Source: Misgurnus anguillicaudatus | Lineage: Eukaryota; Chordata; Actinopteri; Cypriniformes; Cobitidae | Length of the DNA: 64,000 nucleotides | Reading direction: 5' to 3' | Assembly: GCF_027580225.2 (NCBI RefSeq) | Contig: NC_073346.2 | Coordinates: forward strand, 2,251,001 to 2,315,000 | In this document: positions 1-11,850 of the stretch, piece after piece | How positions within the stretch are numbered: position 1 is the stretch's first letter | Layout of the letters: every line of letters begins with the position of its first letter | Translations under genes and position numbers: made by a program | The notes under the pieces: generated by a model | What the model saw: only the letters and a program-made list of their open reading frames with translations | Told to the model about the DNA's origin: nothing | The model's database searches: none

Positions 1-660
1 AAGTCACCAGAGGCAGTCGACGCTCACTGGGCAGTGGCCAGCAAGCACCTCAGTTGCATGCAGGTGGGTTAATGTCTTTGCGGTCATCGTGTGTCAAAAC
101 CAAACTTCAAACTTGTATGCAGCAACATATCAAAAGGACACCAGAATAAATAAGTTGTAATATAAGTTGTGTGTTGCAGGATCCCCGTGGCATACCGCTG
201 TATGTGTCTGTAAAGGTGGTGGTGATGAACGGTGTCCGACTGAACAAGCACAAGTGCCGGCGAGGCAGCAACTCTTGAAGTGGTTTGTTTTAATCTGAAT
301 ATGTGTATCAAATACTTTACCATTATGTTTTTATGTTTTTCTATATGAATATAACCAGTTATATGTATCACTTAGTGAACCATTGTGTTAGTAGGAAAAT
401 TACCAGCATGCATTGCAGTTTGTTCAAAAAGTACATGTTGAAGGTCTACATGTTGAGGGTGGGGACAAAAGACCTACAGTTCCAGGAATGTGACCACCAT
501 ATGTTTCTTCGTGTTACAAACCCTTGGGAAAAGAAGCATATGCTAAGGTCCATGTAAAGGTCATGGATTGCGCTCGAAGACAGGCTTAAATACTGTGCTA
601 CAGGGAAAAGGTTTTCAGTGAGTCTTGGAGTTTTTGCAGGACTGCTCGGCTTTTGTTTGT
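1..660. other. No gene recognised
   Basis: AT-rich sequence with only short chance reading frames on both strands. I see no splice-site-bounded exon, RNA gene or named repeat here. Confidence 0.5.
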
Positions 661-663
661 CTG

Positions 664-3402
664 GGGCCGTATTCACAAAGAATTTTATCTTACCACTAAG
701 AGTACTCCTAAATCGCACTAAAAGATTTTAGCTAGGAGTTTTCTCTTAAAAGTTATTCACAACGCCTTTCAGACCTACTTTTAGTAAGGAAAAATGATTA
801 CTCCTAAAACTAAGAGTGAGTCTTCGTTGCTACGGATGACGTCAATTCTCATGCACGAGCTGACTCGCAATGATCATATTGACCACGGTGATAGGTTGTT
901 AGATGACAGGGCTGTCATGCGGAACATAACACAGACGCACCAAATCAATTACAACATCAAAATATGTCTGTGTCCTACACAAAATAATAATAGTAATGCC
1001 ATCAAAATGCATATATAAAAGAAAAGTCGTGAATGAAATTAAATTATATCAAGGTAGCCTAATACCCAAATGAAAACCGACAATTGCCTAATAATAAAAA
1101 ACGACATTGCATTAACACTTGCTTGATTAATTTACATCCTATTAGCCTAAATAGACTACTTAAAGCAAGATATGTTGCCTATATTGAAGAAGCCTAATGA
1201 AATAAATAAATGACGGTGGATTATGAACTCGCCAAAACTGAAAAGAAAGCCCAACTGGATGCAGGATCAGTTTCTGCTGCTGTCCCAGTTGGTGCTGGAA
1301 AAAAGAAACATTATAAAAGGGAAATTCGGCACTGAGATATCAAGCAAAGTGAGACGTGGGAGACAGTGATGTGCGGGTCAATGTACAAAACATCCGGCAC
1401 CCGACCAACGTTTTCAAATAACCCGCCCGCAACTCGGACCGCAAAAAATATATATACCCGACCCGCATTTTTTTTAAGTAGTAATTGTTTAAAATAGTTA
1501 ACTGGCATTTTTATTTTAAACGACCCAACCGACCGCGACCCGCATATCATAAAAAACATTTTTGGATGACTCGTAACCGCAGGCACACGTCAACATTAAC
1601 CCGCGCATTACTGATGGGAGAGGATTTGTTTGCAGATCAATGCAGCATTCCCGCTTGTGTCGCGGACCCCGGACGACTGTGAGAGGCGGTGGTATGCATT
1701 ACAATCGCAGTCAAGGGTTGAGATTGCAGCCTTTAAACGGGCAAGCATGGCAACATGTTGGCGTACAATATTAAATATATAATATCATTATTGTTTCATG
1801 TAATTCTAAAAACTTCCTGCTTGTCATGAATGTAATGAATTATGAAACAAATGTCATAAAACAGGGTTCCTGCAGGTTTCACCAAGTCAAATTTAAGACT
1901 TTTTAAGACCTTTTTAAGACCATTATGAGTGAAATTTAAGACCAAAGCGGCACAATGATCTCAGAAATTCTCAAAACATTATATTTTTCTTATATCTTTG
2001 TTTATTTATTGATTGATTTTTTTTGACAAATAAAATCCACTAACATGGGAAGATCAGTATGGTCAGCTGCTGATATGTGGCTTGTTAACATGTTTTACAC
2101 TTTCTCCACCCATACGTTATGTGCATAAATATGCACTATACCGCCATCGCATTTATTCCCCTCTCTAATTACACAATAATGAAATGAAAAGGAAATTTAC
2201 TATTAAAAGGCTGTTCGTGGTTTGTTGTGTGTTGCAAACAAGGCCGTTTCTAAATCCGAAGGCTGTAGCCTCCAGAGGTCGCATTTGTAGGCTGCATATG
2301 AAAACTGTGTAACACTAAAGTTGATTCATTGTTAATGGCGCGGGACTTGACGGCCTGACTGTTTAAGTTGATTTTTAATAAAGCAATGTTGATTTTTTTC
2401 GCTTCTGGGTCCTCTGTTTCATAACCTTGCAAATGCTCTGGTAAGCCACGGGGGCTAGTTGGTTAAATTAACACAGAAAAGATTTTTTCCGCCAAACCTA
2501 CAGTATACAGTCGGATCACAACACCTGAAATATAGCTTATGGCATGAATTGCATGGATTATAATAGCCTACATTTGTATTCTCTTTAAAAAATAATGATT
2601 AAAAACTGGATTGAAGAGACATTCAGTGACACGCAAAGTGCAGAACTTTTCTTTTTAGAGGCCCACCCATCAAATACATTCTTCCTCCGTCACTGAGGCA
2701 TTTTAATTTACCATTTTATTTTTTTTCGGACAACCTTTTCGGGAATAAATGGAGGTAAGAAATTTAAGACTTGGGTTAATTAAATTTAAGACCTAGGGTG
2801 AAAATCTGGCCATTTTTAAGACTTTTTATGGCCTTAAATTTAACTTTCTAAATTTCAGACTTTTTAAGAAAAAATATGCTTACCATAAAGTGTGCTTTTA
2901 AGTCTAGGCCAGGGGTGTCCACTCCTGCTCCTGGAGGGCCGGTGTCTCTGCAGAGTTTTATTCCAACCCTAATCAAGCACACCTGATCCAGCTAATCAAG
3001 GTCTTACTAGGCAGACTAGATACTTTGAGGCAGGTGTGTTGAGGGAAGTTTTAGCTAAACTCTGCAGGACACAGGCCCTCCAGGACCGACTTTGGACACC
3101 CCTGGTCTAGGCAATGCTTTTGAGTTGGTGAAACTGTCCATGTATGTGTTAATCAGCATCTAAGCGATTTTACGATCCTTTGTGAATAGGTCTTAGTGAG
3201 TTAGGAGTCCTCTCGACTTCTTTTAAGCTGTCCCAGACTTAGGTGCTACTTTTAGGGCTAAAATGCTTCGTGAATTACTTTTAGTGAAAAAAATTAGGAG
3301 TCCTAAAGTTAGGAGTGACACGCCCATTATTTTTAGGAGTAGCTCCTAAATTCGCCAGTTAGGAGCTACTTTTAGCCTTAGAATTCTTTGTGAATACGGC
3401 CC
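664..3402. mobile_element. Harbinger-like DNA transposon, non-coding
   Basis: The ends are inverted: the left starts GGGCCGTATTCACAAAGAAT and the right ends with its near-complement. A 3-bp duplication CTG flanks it (661-663 and 3403-3405). Subterminal copies of a TAGGAGT/ACTCCTA motif repeat at both ends. A CWG-type duplication fits zebrafish Harbinger elements (established knowledge). No transposase is present; the longest frames inside are short and have no homology I recognise. A hAT MITE (2910-3104) and a TTTAAGAC-rich repeat (about 1864-2000 and 2755-2880) lie inside. A stretch at 1370-1560 with GCGGGT/ACCCGC words resembles the hAT element ends seen at 57405. The superfamily call rests on ends and duplication only. 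Confidence 0.7.
2910..3104. mobile_element. hAT MITE (palindromic), 8-bp duplication
   Basis: The element begins CAGGGGTGTCC and ends GGACACCCCTG, and most of its length folds back on itself. A perfect 8-bp duplication GTCTAGGC flanks it (2902-2909 and 3105-3112), which is the hAT signature. It has no coding capacity and sits inside the Harbinger-like element, so it is the younger insertion. Confidence 0.88.
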
Positions 3403-3746
3403 CTGGTTAATAGAAGTCTATCTTTTGAAAATGAAACCTACGGCTTGAGTATTTTATTCTTAAAGAACCCAAAAAGAAAACCACAACACTCTCTGGACGG
3501 GTTGCACGCCCACCTGTTTAACGCCGTCCCTTCACAGCGATGTGGGATTATGCCATTTCAAGTGAGTGATTAAAACATAATATATTTAAAGCTTTATTAC
3601 AGACACATGTTCATATAGCACATCATACATATAATTTAAAAAGGAAAGTGTCAATGATAGTTTCAATGATCCATTTTATTTCACAGCTACAGTCATCACT
3701 TGTAAACATTGCACACAATAACAGTGAAAATGGAAATTTGTTTCAG

Positions 3747-5259
3747 GTATACTTGGTGTCCTTTGCCGTGCAGTGGAACCACCGGATGGCATCGCTCTGT
3801 GTCGCTGGTGGTCATGGCCGGCAGACGCCGTGCTTGGATGCGCGGCAGGTCCAATGCATCAACCAGCAGGCTGAGGTTCTCTTCAGCAAGGAGCACGTCC
3901 TGGAGCCCAACTTTGCTGCACCAATGCCGATCCCCGAAGCGTATGAGCACTCCGAAGAGGAGGAGCTCCTTGGTGTCGAGTATGCCATGTGCCAGTCCAC
4001 CAGCTTCACTGCAAGGGACTACTATGTGCAGAAAGGTACAGTTCTTGATCACAGACTTAAACAATGATTACAAACCTGGTGCAAAAAAACTATTGTTGTG
4101 TAGACATGTTTGTGATTAATACAATTACATATTTGCAGTTGAGGAAGAGCATTCGCGTGAGGAGGAGTCGTCGTCGTCGGCGGCTGAGCAGGGAGGAGGA
4201 TACAGAGGAGGACCCGATAGACAGTCTCTGTGAAGCACGTTGTCCTCACTGAGGCAGAACAGGCGGAAGAGGAGGACAGTCCTGCCCTGCAAGACGTGCT
4301 GATGAGCCATCTGCATCTGCCAGGTATAGAGGAAGTGGAGGCACTGGCCTTGCTCCTCCTAGAACTGGCTGACAACAGTGCCCACCACCTAGTGCCGGCT
4401 GACCTCAGGCAGAAGATTGCCGCCGCCAGCTCTCTCCATGACCACAACAAGACTGCCGCCCGTTTCGTGAAGCGGTATGAGTCCAGGTGGGGCTACACCT
4501 TGGGGCAGACTCTCCCGAGACCAGAGCAGCCCAGAAGACCAATTTTGGCTGCATGAGGTACACTCAGGCAGCACAGGTGACCGAGGACAGTTGCCTGCTC
4601 TACCTCCTCCTCAAGATGCTTAAGAACAGAGCGCCAGCCAATCAGCTCACCTTCCCCAGCAAGGTCACGGCTTCTTTGAAGGGACAGTACAAGAGGATTT
4701 CAGACCGAGTCCGAGACAACCCCATCCTTGGCGGTCTCGCCATTCCACTGCCCAACTTGAACGCCAAGTCTATCTCAACCTTCACTGCCAGGGAGGAGAA
4801 AAAGGCCAACTACGGGGCGACGGTACTGCCGAAGGTGACGCCTCACCTGTAAGTGCTGTCAGATGTACCATTCCCGGAAGCTCCTGCGCTGCCAACATCC
4901 CTCCCACCGCCAGACCGGCATCAGGTCCAGTACCAGCACATTCATCACAAGGCTGGAAAAAGGCGTGGTGAGAAGCGGAGGTAAGTTGTCATAAGCACTT
5001 TGCTTCACCTGTTGGCTGTTGAAAGCAAATAGCACACGTCATATCAATACTCATTACATGTTTATTTTATATTTCCAGATTATTTGTTGAAGAGCCAGAG
5101 TGTGTGCCTTCTGTGAACCAGCCCGTTCAGCCCACGGCGTCGTCCTCCTCCACTCGGCCAAAGCCTGCTGCGCCTATTCCCGTTCTGCCAAAGCCTGCTG
5201 CGCCCACCTTTGGATCACCCCCTGTGTCGGCAGCACCTGTAGCAGCCCGGTTGAAATAA
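3747..5259 (+). pseudogene. Decayed multi-exon gene, family not recognised, probably transposon-borne
   Basis: Three exons can be followed by codon-like sequence and GT-AG sites: 3747-4035, 4139-4980 and 5079-5259, ending in TAA with an overlapping AATAAA (5255-5260). Exon 1 encodes a His/Cys-containing stretch ending in an acidic Glu/Ser segment. The middle exon encodes a Leu/Ala/Glu-rich region and then a basic region. The last exon is Pro/Ala/Ser-rich with a repeated RPKPAAP/LPKPAAP motif. The reading frame is broken: frame changes near 4225 and 4545 and an in-frame TAA at 4850-4852. GC content is clearly higher than the flanks. I do not recognise the family; a passenger gene of a large DNA transposon is my guess. 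A processed copy is unlikely because introns remain. Confidence 0.5.
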
Positions 5260-5260
5260 A

Positions 5261-7194
5261 GTTGACTCTTGCACTGATGTTTGCGTTTGACTCTTTTTTC
5301 CAGTTTTATTTTCCTTAAAATGCACCTTATTTCACTTCACATTGCCTTTTTTGAGTCCACAACACCGTAAGAGCTAAAACACACAATAACATTCACAAAT
5401 AATTAAGATATATACAAAATGAAAGTAAATAATATAATAATTAACAGCAAACTATCACATTTTAAAGATAACATCTAATATAGACAATATAAAATTACTT
5501 GTATAACAAGCAAACACTTATAAGCAACCACAAAGACTATATTAACTATATTAAAGTGAACAAATACACGTGACTGACCTTTGTGCCTCTTTCAACCAGG
5601 TACTAAAATAAAAGAAGGCCAAAAACAAAACTATCCCAAAATAAACCGTGTGCTACACTAATCAGGCAACTATAATTACTTAAAGTTACTTTTTAGCTGC
5701 TTTAACTTTATATTTAATCGTTTTGACTCAGTGACCGTGTTGCTCCTTCTCTCCGTGCACGAGCGATCTCCCCATGTGCTCGATTTCTGTGCATGCGCGA
5801 TCTCCGCGGCAGTCCGTCATTTCAAAATAAAAGTCTCTATAGGCTTAATAACTTTGCATGTAAATAAAACTTTTAAATCAGAATAAACACAACTAATATT
5901 TAGACAACTTAAACTTATACTTATTATAGGGCATGTAAAGGTATCAAAAACTATTCAAATAACAGGGTTATTTACAGCACGCATTAAGAATTGTGCATCT
6001 GCATCACGTTTATATGTGTACTAATCTACGGTCATGTGTAATGACAAGCATAACTGTTTTAAGTTAGCTTATTGTTGCAATCGCCCATATTAATAGCATA
6101 ATATTCAATCATTTGTATATGTTTTGTTGCTAAATTAGTATGTTAGCATTTAAGCATATAAACGTTATTTACTTATAATTGGATGTATCGCAATAATCTG
6201 TGTTAGATGGTATTTGGGTTATTGCTGAGGTAATAGCGCCGTCTAGCGGCCATCTGTGAATATTTCACCCAGTTCTACATGTTTCATTTGACGGTTTGTT
6301 TCATTAAATGTATGCAATGTCTAAATGTATACTTTAGTATATTGTAAATTTATGTTAAATGCATCTATTATTTGTTTTTTTTTCAGAAACCACACAGAAA
6401 GAATGTAAATGACTGAACATGATTCAAGTGGATTTTGCTAGAATAAATAAGGCACTTTGAGCTATAGATGTCGTGGAAAATCTATTATTGCATCATAACC
6501 TTCTGATCGAGGTTGAGGACAAGTGTTAACACATCAGCATCTCACACACATACTGTACATCTAGAACACACATTCTGTGTGAAAAATAAAAGTTGTAAAA
6601 GTATTTCAAGTATTTTGGAGTCTCTGTATGCTTGGGTTTCATAAGGGGTGGGATAGTGTAAAATAAAACACATCAAAGCAATTAGAAATCTTCCAGACAA
6701 AGTGAGAGTGCACTGATACATTACAACCTTTCTTAATTCAGTCCAAAAATATAACACTTTTTCACTTGACTATATGAATCTCATTGGCTACATCAACTCA
6801 AACTATGAAAATAATAAACAAAACATTCAACCGATTAGGGAATTTTAATAAAGTAGGCCTGTAAATGTACAATTTCTGTAAATAACACTTCAGTACGCAT
6901 TCCGTTTTGATCACTTTCGATCGATCCCAGGGTTGAGCAATATGTACATGCGGGGGTCATGCGGATTTCGCTCCCCCCATGACGTAGGTTAGGGATCTTA
7001 TTATAATGATACCGCCCCTTCAAATGCGCTATCCAACCATGACGCTACCTCGAGTGCGAGTGACAGAAAGTATGACTAACAGCATGACGCGTTTGTATTC
7101 CCACAAACAGGAGCCTACAATCTTATAACTTGTAGTTTTAAAAATATTTCTAAAGATTTAATTAACGTTCTAAAGGATTAACCTTACCTTAGTG
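5261..7194. other. No gene recognised
   Basis: AT-rich intergenic sequence. The only notable words are a GCGCCGTCTAGCGG motif near 6235, resembling GCGCCATCTAG words at 13243 and 35910 that occur in dispersed fish repeats, and the (GA)n tract that follows. Confidence 0.45.
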
Positions 7195-7275
7195 CAAGAG
7201 AGAGAGAGAGTGAGTGAGAGAGAGAGCGAGTGAGCGAACGAACGACAGAGAGAGAGAGCGAGAGAGAGAGAGCAA
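7195..7275. repeat. Purine-rich (GA)n microsatellite
   Basis: An imperfect GA/GAGC/GAGT run of about 80 bp. On the opposite strand it gives a spurious Ser-Leu repeat reading frame, which I do not treat as a gene. Confidence 0.85.
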
Positions 7276-7656
7276 CGCGACGGTTCGCTTTCAAGTATGT
7301 TGTTTAATATGTTTCTCTGAAGTTTATATAAATGAACACGAGGATTAATGCACTGCACGAGACAGAGTGAGCGAACAACGTGTATTCACTATCATACACA
7401 ATAAGTAAATATGTTGTTTAATGTTTCTCTGAAGTTTCAAATAAATACGAGGAGTTACAAGTAGGGTGACCAGACGTCCCGAAATCTAAGCTGCTGTCCC
7501 GAATCCCGAATCCTGCTCTAATTGTCCCGAAAATCATACTGAAGCTAAATCTTAATCCGAATCCCGCTTTAATTTCCCCGAAAATTATACTAAAGCAAAA
7601 GCTTGAGTAGTAGTTGTCTGATAAACATGAGCGAGGAGGTTGAGTCATCCTGCAGC

Positions 7657-7779
7657 TAGCCCCCGCCGGCTGCTCATTGGCTGCAGCCAGCCGCCGCCGG
7701 CTGCTCATTGGCTGCAGCCAGCCGCCGCCGGCTGCTCATTGGCTGCAGCCAGCCGCCGCCGGCTGCTCATTGGCTGCAG
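7657..7779 (+). repeat. 31-bp tandem repeat with ATTGG boxes
   Basis: Three full 31-bp units (CTGCAGCCAGCC...CTGCTCATTGG) plus a partial unit upstream. Each unit ends in ATTGG, the reverse CCAAT word. The block is GC-rich in an AT-rich element. It may be the remains of a promoter array; no transcript start is visible. Confidence 0.85.
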
Positions 7780-8119
7780 CATCTTGTTTTTATACTGTAG
7801 GGCAGGCTCTCATTGTGCTGGCAGCAGTTAAAACCTCCGCGAAATATGCTGACGTTGTATTGTTTCTATTAATTTATCTAATTCATCTATATGCACAAAG
7901 ACAATATGACCTTTTTGTTTTATATAGTTGATTAAGAGAGCGAAAGTTGCAGCAACCGCGAGGACAGTTGAAAGTGCAGGCAGTGACAGTCAGTCGCGTG
8001 AAGGAGTCAGATTGGTCGAGGGCAGGCAAGGCACTTGTCTTTGTTAAAAAATACTTCTATACGTATTATATAAATTTATACGCATATGTACTTATATTAC
8101 ATAACTTATATTAATATAT

Positions 8120-8314
8120 CACTCTGTCTCCTCTCCACTAATAAGCTGGTGTGTGGTGGGCGTTCTGGCGCAATATGGCTGCCGTCGCATCATCCAGGTG
8201 GATGCTGCACATTGGTGGTGGTTGAGGAGATTCCCCCATTCATATGTAAAGCGCTTTGAGCACTGGAAAAGCGCTATATAAATGTATTATTATTATTATT
8301 ATTATTATTAAAAA
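8120..8314 (+). mobile_element. SINE or LINE 3' tail fragment with (TTA)n
   Basis: The segment ends with AAAGCGCTTTGAG and GCGCTATATAAATG followed by (TTA)n. This tail is typical of fish SINE/LINE 3' ends. A related tail (GTGCTATATAAAT) closes the Rex1-like LINE near 51120. The family cannot be named from sequence alone. Confidence 0.55.
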
Positions 8315-8600
8315 TAGGATTAGTTCAGTAACTTCAGTTTGAAATTCCTTATTTTTATTATAAAATAAAGAAAACTATTATTGTATGAACTATTATTGTA
8401 TAAAGTATAAAATAGCCTACTATACGTATTATATAAATTTATTTATATGCATATGTACTTATATTAATATGATTGATTCCGTTTGAAATTCATTATCTTT
8501 TATTATTAAATAAAATTAATAAATAAAACTCTTATTGGATGAAACCCCCCCCCCCCGTCCCGAATTTCAGCCAATCTCATCTGGTCACCCTAGTTACAAG

Positions 8601-9015
8601 ATAGATGAGAGACTGACAGAAACGCGAATGTGTTCAATATGTGTACAAAATAAACTTAAACATGTCATTTGATCTGTTTCTCTAAAGTTTAAGCATTAAA
8701 CGTGTTGTTTTATTACAGATCATTTAAATGTGCTCATGTGGTTTGGTCAAAAAGTTTACTTCTGAGTGTTTGTGGAAGTGTATTTTATTTGTAACATGCT
8801 GAAATCATTGTGCCTGTTTAAAAGCAGCATGAGACCTAAAAGACTTTATTTTTATACCACAATGTTCCCCATCTGCTGATAAACATGTATTTAGTATGCA
8901 TAAAACAGATGATTTACTTTTTAAACATGTTCAAATATATAATGCTGAACATCGCTCACTAACTTCTTTTGTGACAGAATCTTCCTCGATGCTCTGTCAT
9001 GTCTACAGCTAGAGG
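8601..9015. other. No gene recognised
   Basis: AT-rich sequence between the hAT element and the LTR-like element; nothing supportable. Confidence 0.45.
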
Positions 9016-9019
9016 TCGA

Positions 9020-11637
9020 TGTCACGGGGTGACGATTTTTCAGGGCGGAACCAAAAGTTGAAGAAGTTTGGTTCCGCCCGGATGTTTCCGCCCCGACCGG
9101 AGAAACAGAAACACCGGACATCCGGTGGCTCCGCGAAGGCTGTAATCAGCCGATTGGGCACAGCTGTGCCTAGTTGAAGAGATCGCCGAGTAATGGGATA
9201 ACTGGAGTACAAAGAGGAGTATAAAAAGCGCAGTTAGATGACAGTTGGGGTTCGTTTGTTAGTGTGTGCTGAGGAACGGAGCTGTGCTCATTGTCAGACG
9301 TGGTGGCTGTCTGTATTTCTCTCTCTCCCTCTCTCACTGTAGTTGACGGTGGACCTGCTGGAGTAAACGGGAAATCCGATGAGTAGAAAGGAACTTTGGT
9401 TTAACCAGTACTTTTGAAGGAGTAAAGCAGGAAGAAAACTGACCTTGTTGTACAACGTAAACAAAGGCTATCCGCTGTGAGTATACTTGTTTGGTGTGGA
9501 GTAAACTGCAGAGATTAACCTGTGTGAGCGTTGGAGTCCTCGAGGAGGAAACGGGCGGCCCTGCCCCTATAATAGTGTGGTGGGCGAGCCGCTGGAAGCA
9601 TAGATCCAAAACAGCCACAGCAACGAGACTCTATTTTGGTCGTGTTTGCCATCGCCCCTATTTAGCCCAAGCGCAGTGGAGGACACCGGGCGCTTTTCCT
9701 TGTGGTGTTGCACTTATAGCGTGGTGAGTGAGACTTTACAAATAATAAGCTTTCACATTGGAGTGGTGCTGTGTATTTGCTGTGGGTTGCTGTGTGTCTT
9801 GTAGACGAAGCCCCGTACATCCATCTTCTCTACTGGGCAGAGGACGGAGGGGCTAACGACCTCAGAAATTCTGCTACCATACGCTGTGTGCTGTTTCGGA
9901 GGACGAAGGGACGCGGACCAAGAGCTGCCCAGGGCTGTGAGTGAAGTATTGGAAGTATTCGTGGTGTACACTTACCTGTGTCTGTCTTTTGTCGCAGAGT
10001 CAGAGGCGAAAGAGTCCGCCGCCCCCGCGGTCCCTACAAAGGGGCGCCCCTGTCCAGGATTCGATCGGCCTACGGGCAGTGGAGATAGGGCAGCGCTCGA
10101 CCCGGTGAGGTGGTGTGTGACCTTCGCCCCTCTGCTGACCTACGGAGAAGAAAAAGCCATACCTATCAAGAAAGCTGTATGCAGCAGAGCCGCGGCCACC
10201 TGTGGAGAGAGAGAAGAACGAGAATGAATAAGTGAAGAACAGACTGTGAACGTGATACCTACCCAGAAAGCTGTATGCAGCAGAGTCGGTGAGAAATACT
10301 CGAAGTCTCAGTAACAGTGTCTTTGTGTCCTAGCGGCCACCTGTGGAGAGAGAGAAGAACGAGAATGAATAAGTGAAGAACAGACTGTGAACGTGATACC
10401 TATCCAGAAAGCTGTATGCAGCAGAGCCGGTGAGAAATACTCGAAGTTTCAGTAACAGTGTCTTTGTGTCCTAGCGGCCACCTGTGGAGAGAGAGAAGAA
10501 CGAGAGTGAATCATTGAAGAACAGACTGTGAACGTGATACCTACCCAGAAAGCTGTTGCAGCAGAGCCGGTGAGAAATATTCGAAGTCTCAGTAACAGTG
10601 TCTTTGTGTCCTAGCGGCCACCTGTGGAGAGAGAGAAGAACGAGAGTGAATAAGTGAAGAACAGACTGTGAACGTGATACCTACCCAGAAAGCTGTATGC
10701 AGCAGAGCCGGTGAGAAATACTCGAAGTTTCAGTAACAGTGTCTTTGTGTCCTAGCGGCCACCTGTGGAGAGAGAGAAGAACGAGAGTGAATCATTGAAG
10801 AACAGACTGTGAACGTGATACCTACCCAGAAAGCTGTATGCAGCAGAGTCGGTGAGAAATACTCGAAGTCTCAGTAACAGTGTCTTTGTGTCCTAGCGGC
10901 CACCTGTGGAGAGAGAGAAGAACGAGAGTGAATCATTGAAGAACAGACTGTGAACGTGAGACCTACCCAGAAAGCTGTACGCAGCAGAACCGGTGAGACA
11001 TACTCGAAGTCCAAGTAACAGTACCTTTGTGTCCTAGTGGCCGCCTGAGGAGAGAAAGGAGGACGAGAGTGAACAATCGGAGGACAGACGGTGTAACGCG
11101 CTACCTACCCCGAGAGCTGTAAGCGGCAGAACCGGTGAGAAGCATACCAAATCCACACTAACCGTGTTTCTGTGTCGCAGTGAACACCTGCGGGGGACGT
11201 GAAGGCACGTGGGGCGAGGACCCCCTGCCGGACCGAGGAAAGGTTCGGACAGTGGAAAATCTCCTACCAGTCACACCGAAATTGTTCTGCCTCCGGGAAA
11301 GAAGGAGGGCGCCACGGTTAACAGGGTCCAGGCCGGAGCCTGACGATTCCCTCTTTCTCCCGGCTTATGGTGGTTGACACCCCTGTTGCCCTTGCCCCTG
11401 TCTGCCCGTGGCTGCAGTCTCCCTGGAGGGAGGAGAAGAAGCCTATTAGTTTTAAATCTCCCTTTCCCCAATTCCCCAGTTCTTTTAAATATTTAAATTC
11501 AATAAAGCTTGTTTTAAATTTTATTCACCTGTTTCCGTGTTTGTCTGGTCATTGGGTTGGCTTTGGGGACCTCCTCGAGGTGGGAGTTGAAAAGGGGCGT
11601 GGCTTTAGTCAAACACAGCCAGCCCCTAGTGGTGACA
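9020..11637 (+). mobile_element. LTR-like element, copy 1 (probable solo LTR with very long transcribed part)
   Basis: The element runs from TGTCAC to GTGACA, the TG...CA form of an LTR, with TCGA on the left and TCTA on the right as a one-mismatch 4-bp duplication. A TATAAAAA box lies at 9220-9227 and AATAAA at 11501-11506. Between them is GC-rich, non-coding sequence with repeated GT...AG splice-like borders: an exon-like block ends at CCCG|GTGAGG near 10105 and the tandem array follows. Homology to 30879-32929 (opposite strand) covers both ends, the GGGCGCCCCTGTCCAG block and the tail. The TATA-to-poly(A) distance of about 2.3 kb is unusual for an LTR. An alternative is a non-coding retroposed unit. 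I do not recognise the family. Confidence 0.6.
10193..11180 (+). repeat. Seven 141-bp tandem units shaped as mini-exon plus mini-intron
   Basis: Units start at 10193, 10334, 10475, 10615, 10756, 10897 and 11038. Six are near identical; the last is diverged and 143 bp. Each unit is about 96 bp ending in CCG, then GTGAGAAATA...TTTGTGTCCTAG (45 bp), so the joints read as a splice donor and acceptor. The 45-bp spacer is shorter than usual vertebrate introns. The inverted copy at 30.9-32.9 kb has diverged units with the same borders. Confidence 0.85.
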
Positions 11638-11639
11638 TC

Positions 11640-11850
11640 TACACGGGTCCAAAAATTCCTACCCGAACCCGATCAGACCCGTAAATGTGCTACACTGAAC
11701 CGACCCGGACCCGTCTGTTGTTTTGAAAGCTGGACCCGGAACCGACCCGGACCCGTCTATAATTTAAAAGCTGGACCCGGATCCGACGCGGACCCGTCTA
11801 TTATTTAAAATCTGGACCCGAACCCGTCCGGGAAGACACAGACCGTACCG
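11640..11850. repeat. ACCCG-rich hAT remnant
   Basis: Three diverged copies of a roughly 45-50 bp GGACCCG/GACCCGT motif block. The words match the subterminal region of the hAT element at 57405-58686. No end or duplication could be fixed. Confidence 0.5.

Larger units (their letters stand above)
7462..8592. mobile_element. hAT non-autonomous element
   Basis: The ends TAGGGTGACCAGA and TCTGGTCACCCTA are inverted repeats, and a perfect 8-bp duplication GTTACAAG flanks the element (7454-7461 and 8593-8600). No transposase is left. It carries CCCGAATCCCG-type subterminal words at the left, a C tract at about 8547-8559, a 31-bp tandem repeat and a SINE/LINE-tail fragment (separate entries). Confidence 0.85.

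Noticed and set aside
3696..4064. Antisense 122-codon frame
   Set aside because: It is the shadow of the decayed gene on the plus strand, which has splice-like borders and the more natural composition.
7170..7358. Minus-strand frame with Ser-Leu repeats
   Set aside because: It is the translation of the (GA)n microsatellite; no splice sites or homology.
9886..10227. 113-codon frame in the LTR-like element
   Set aside because: It crosses splice-like borders, enters the tandem array and is not kept as a frame in the second copy.
10193..11180. CRISPR-like array
   Set aside because: Units are 141-bp direct repeats without unique spacers, in an animal genome.
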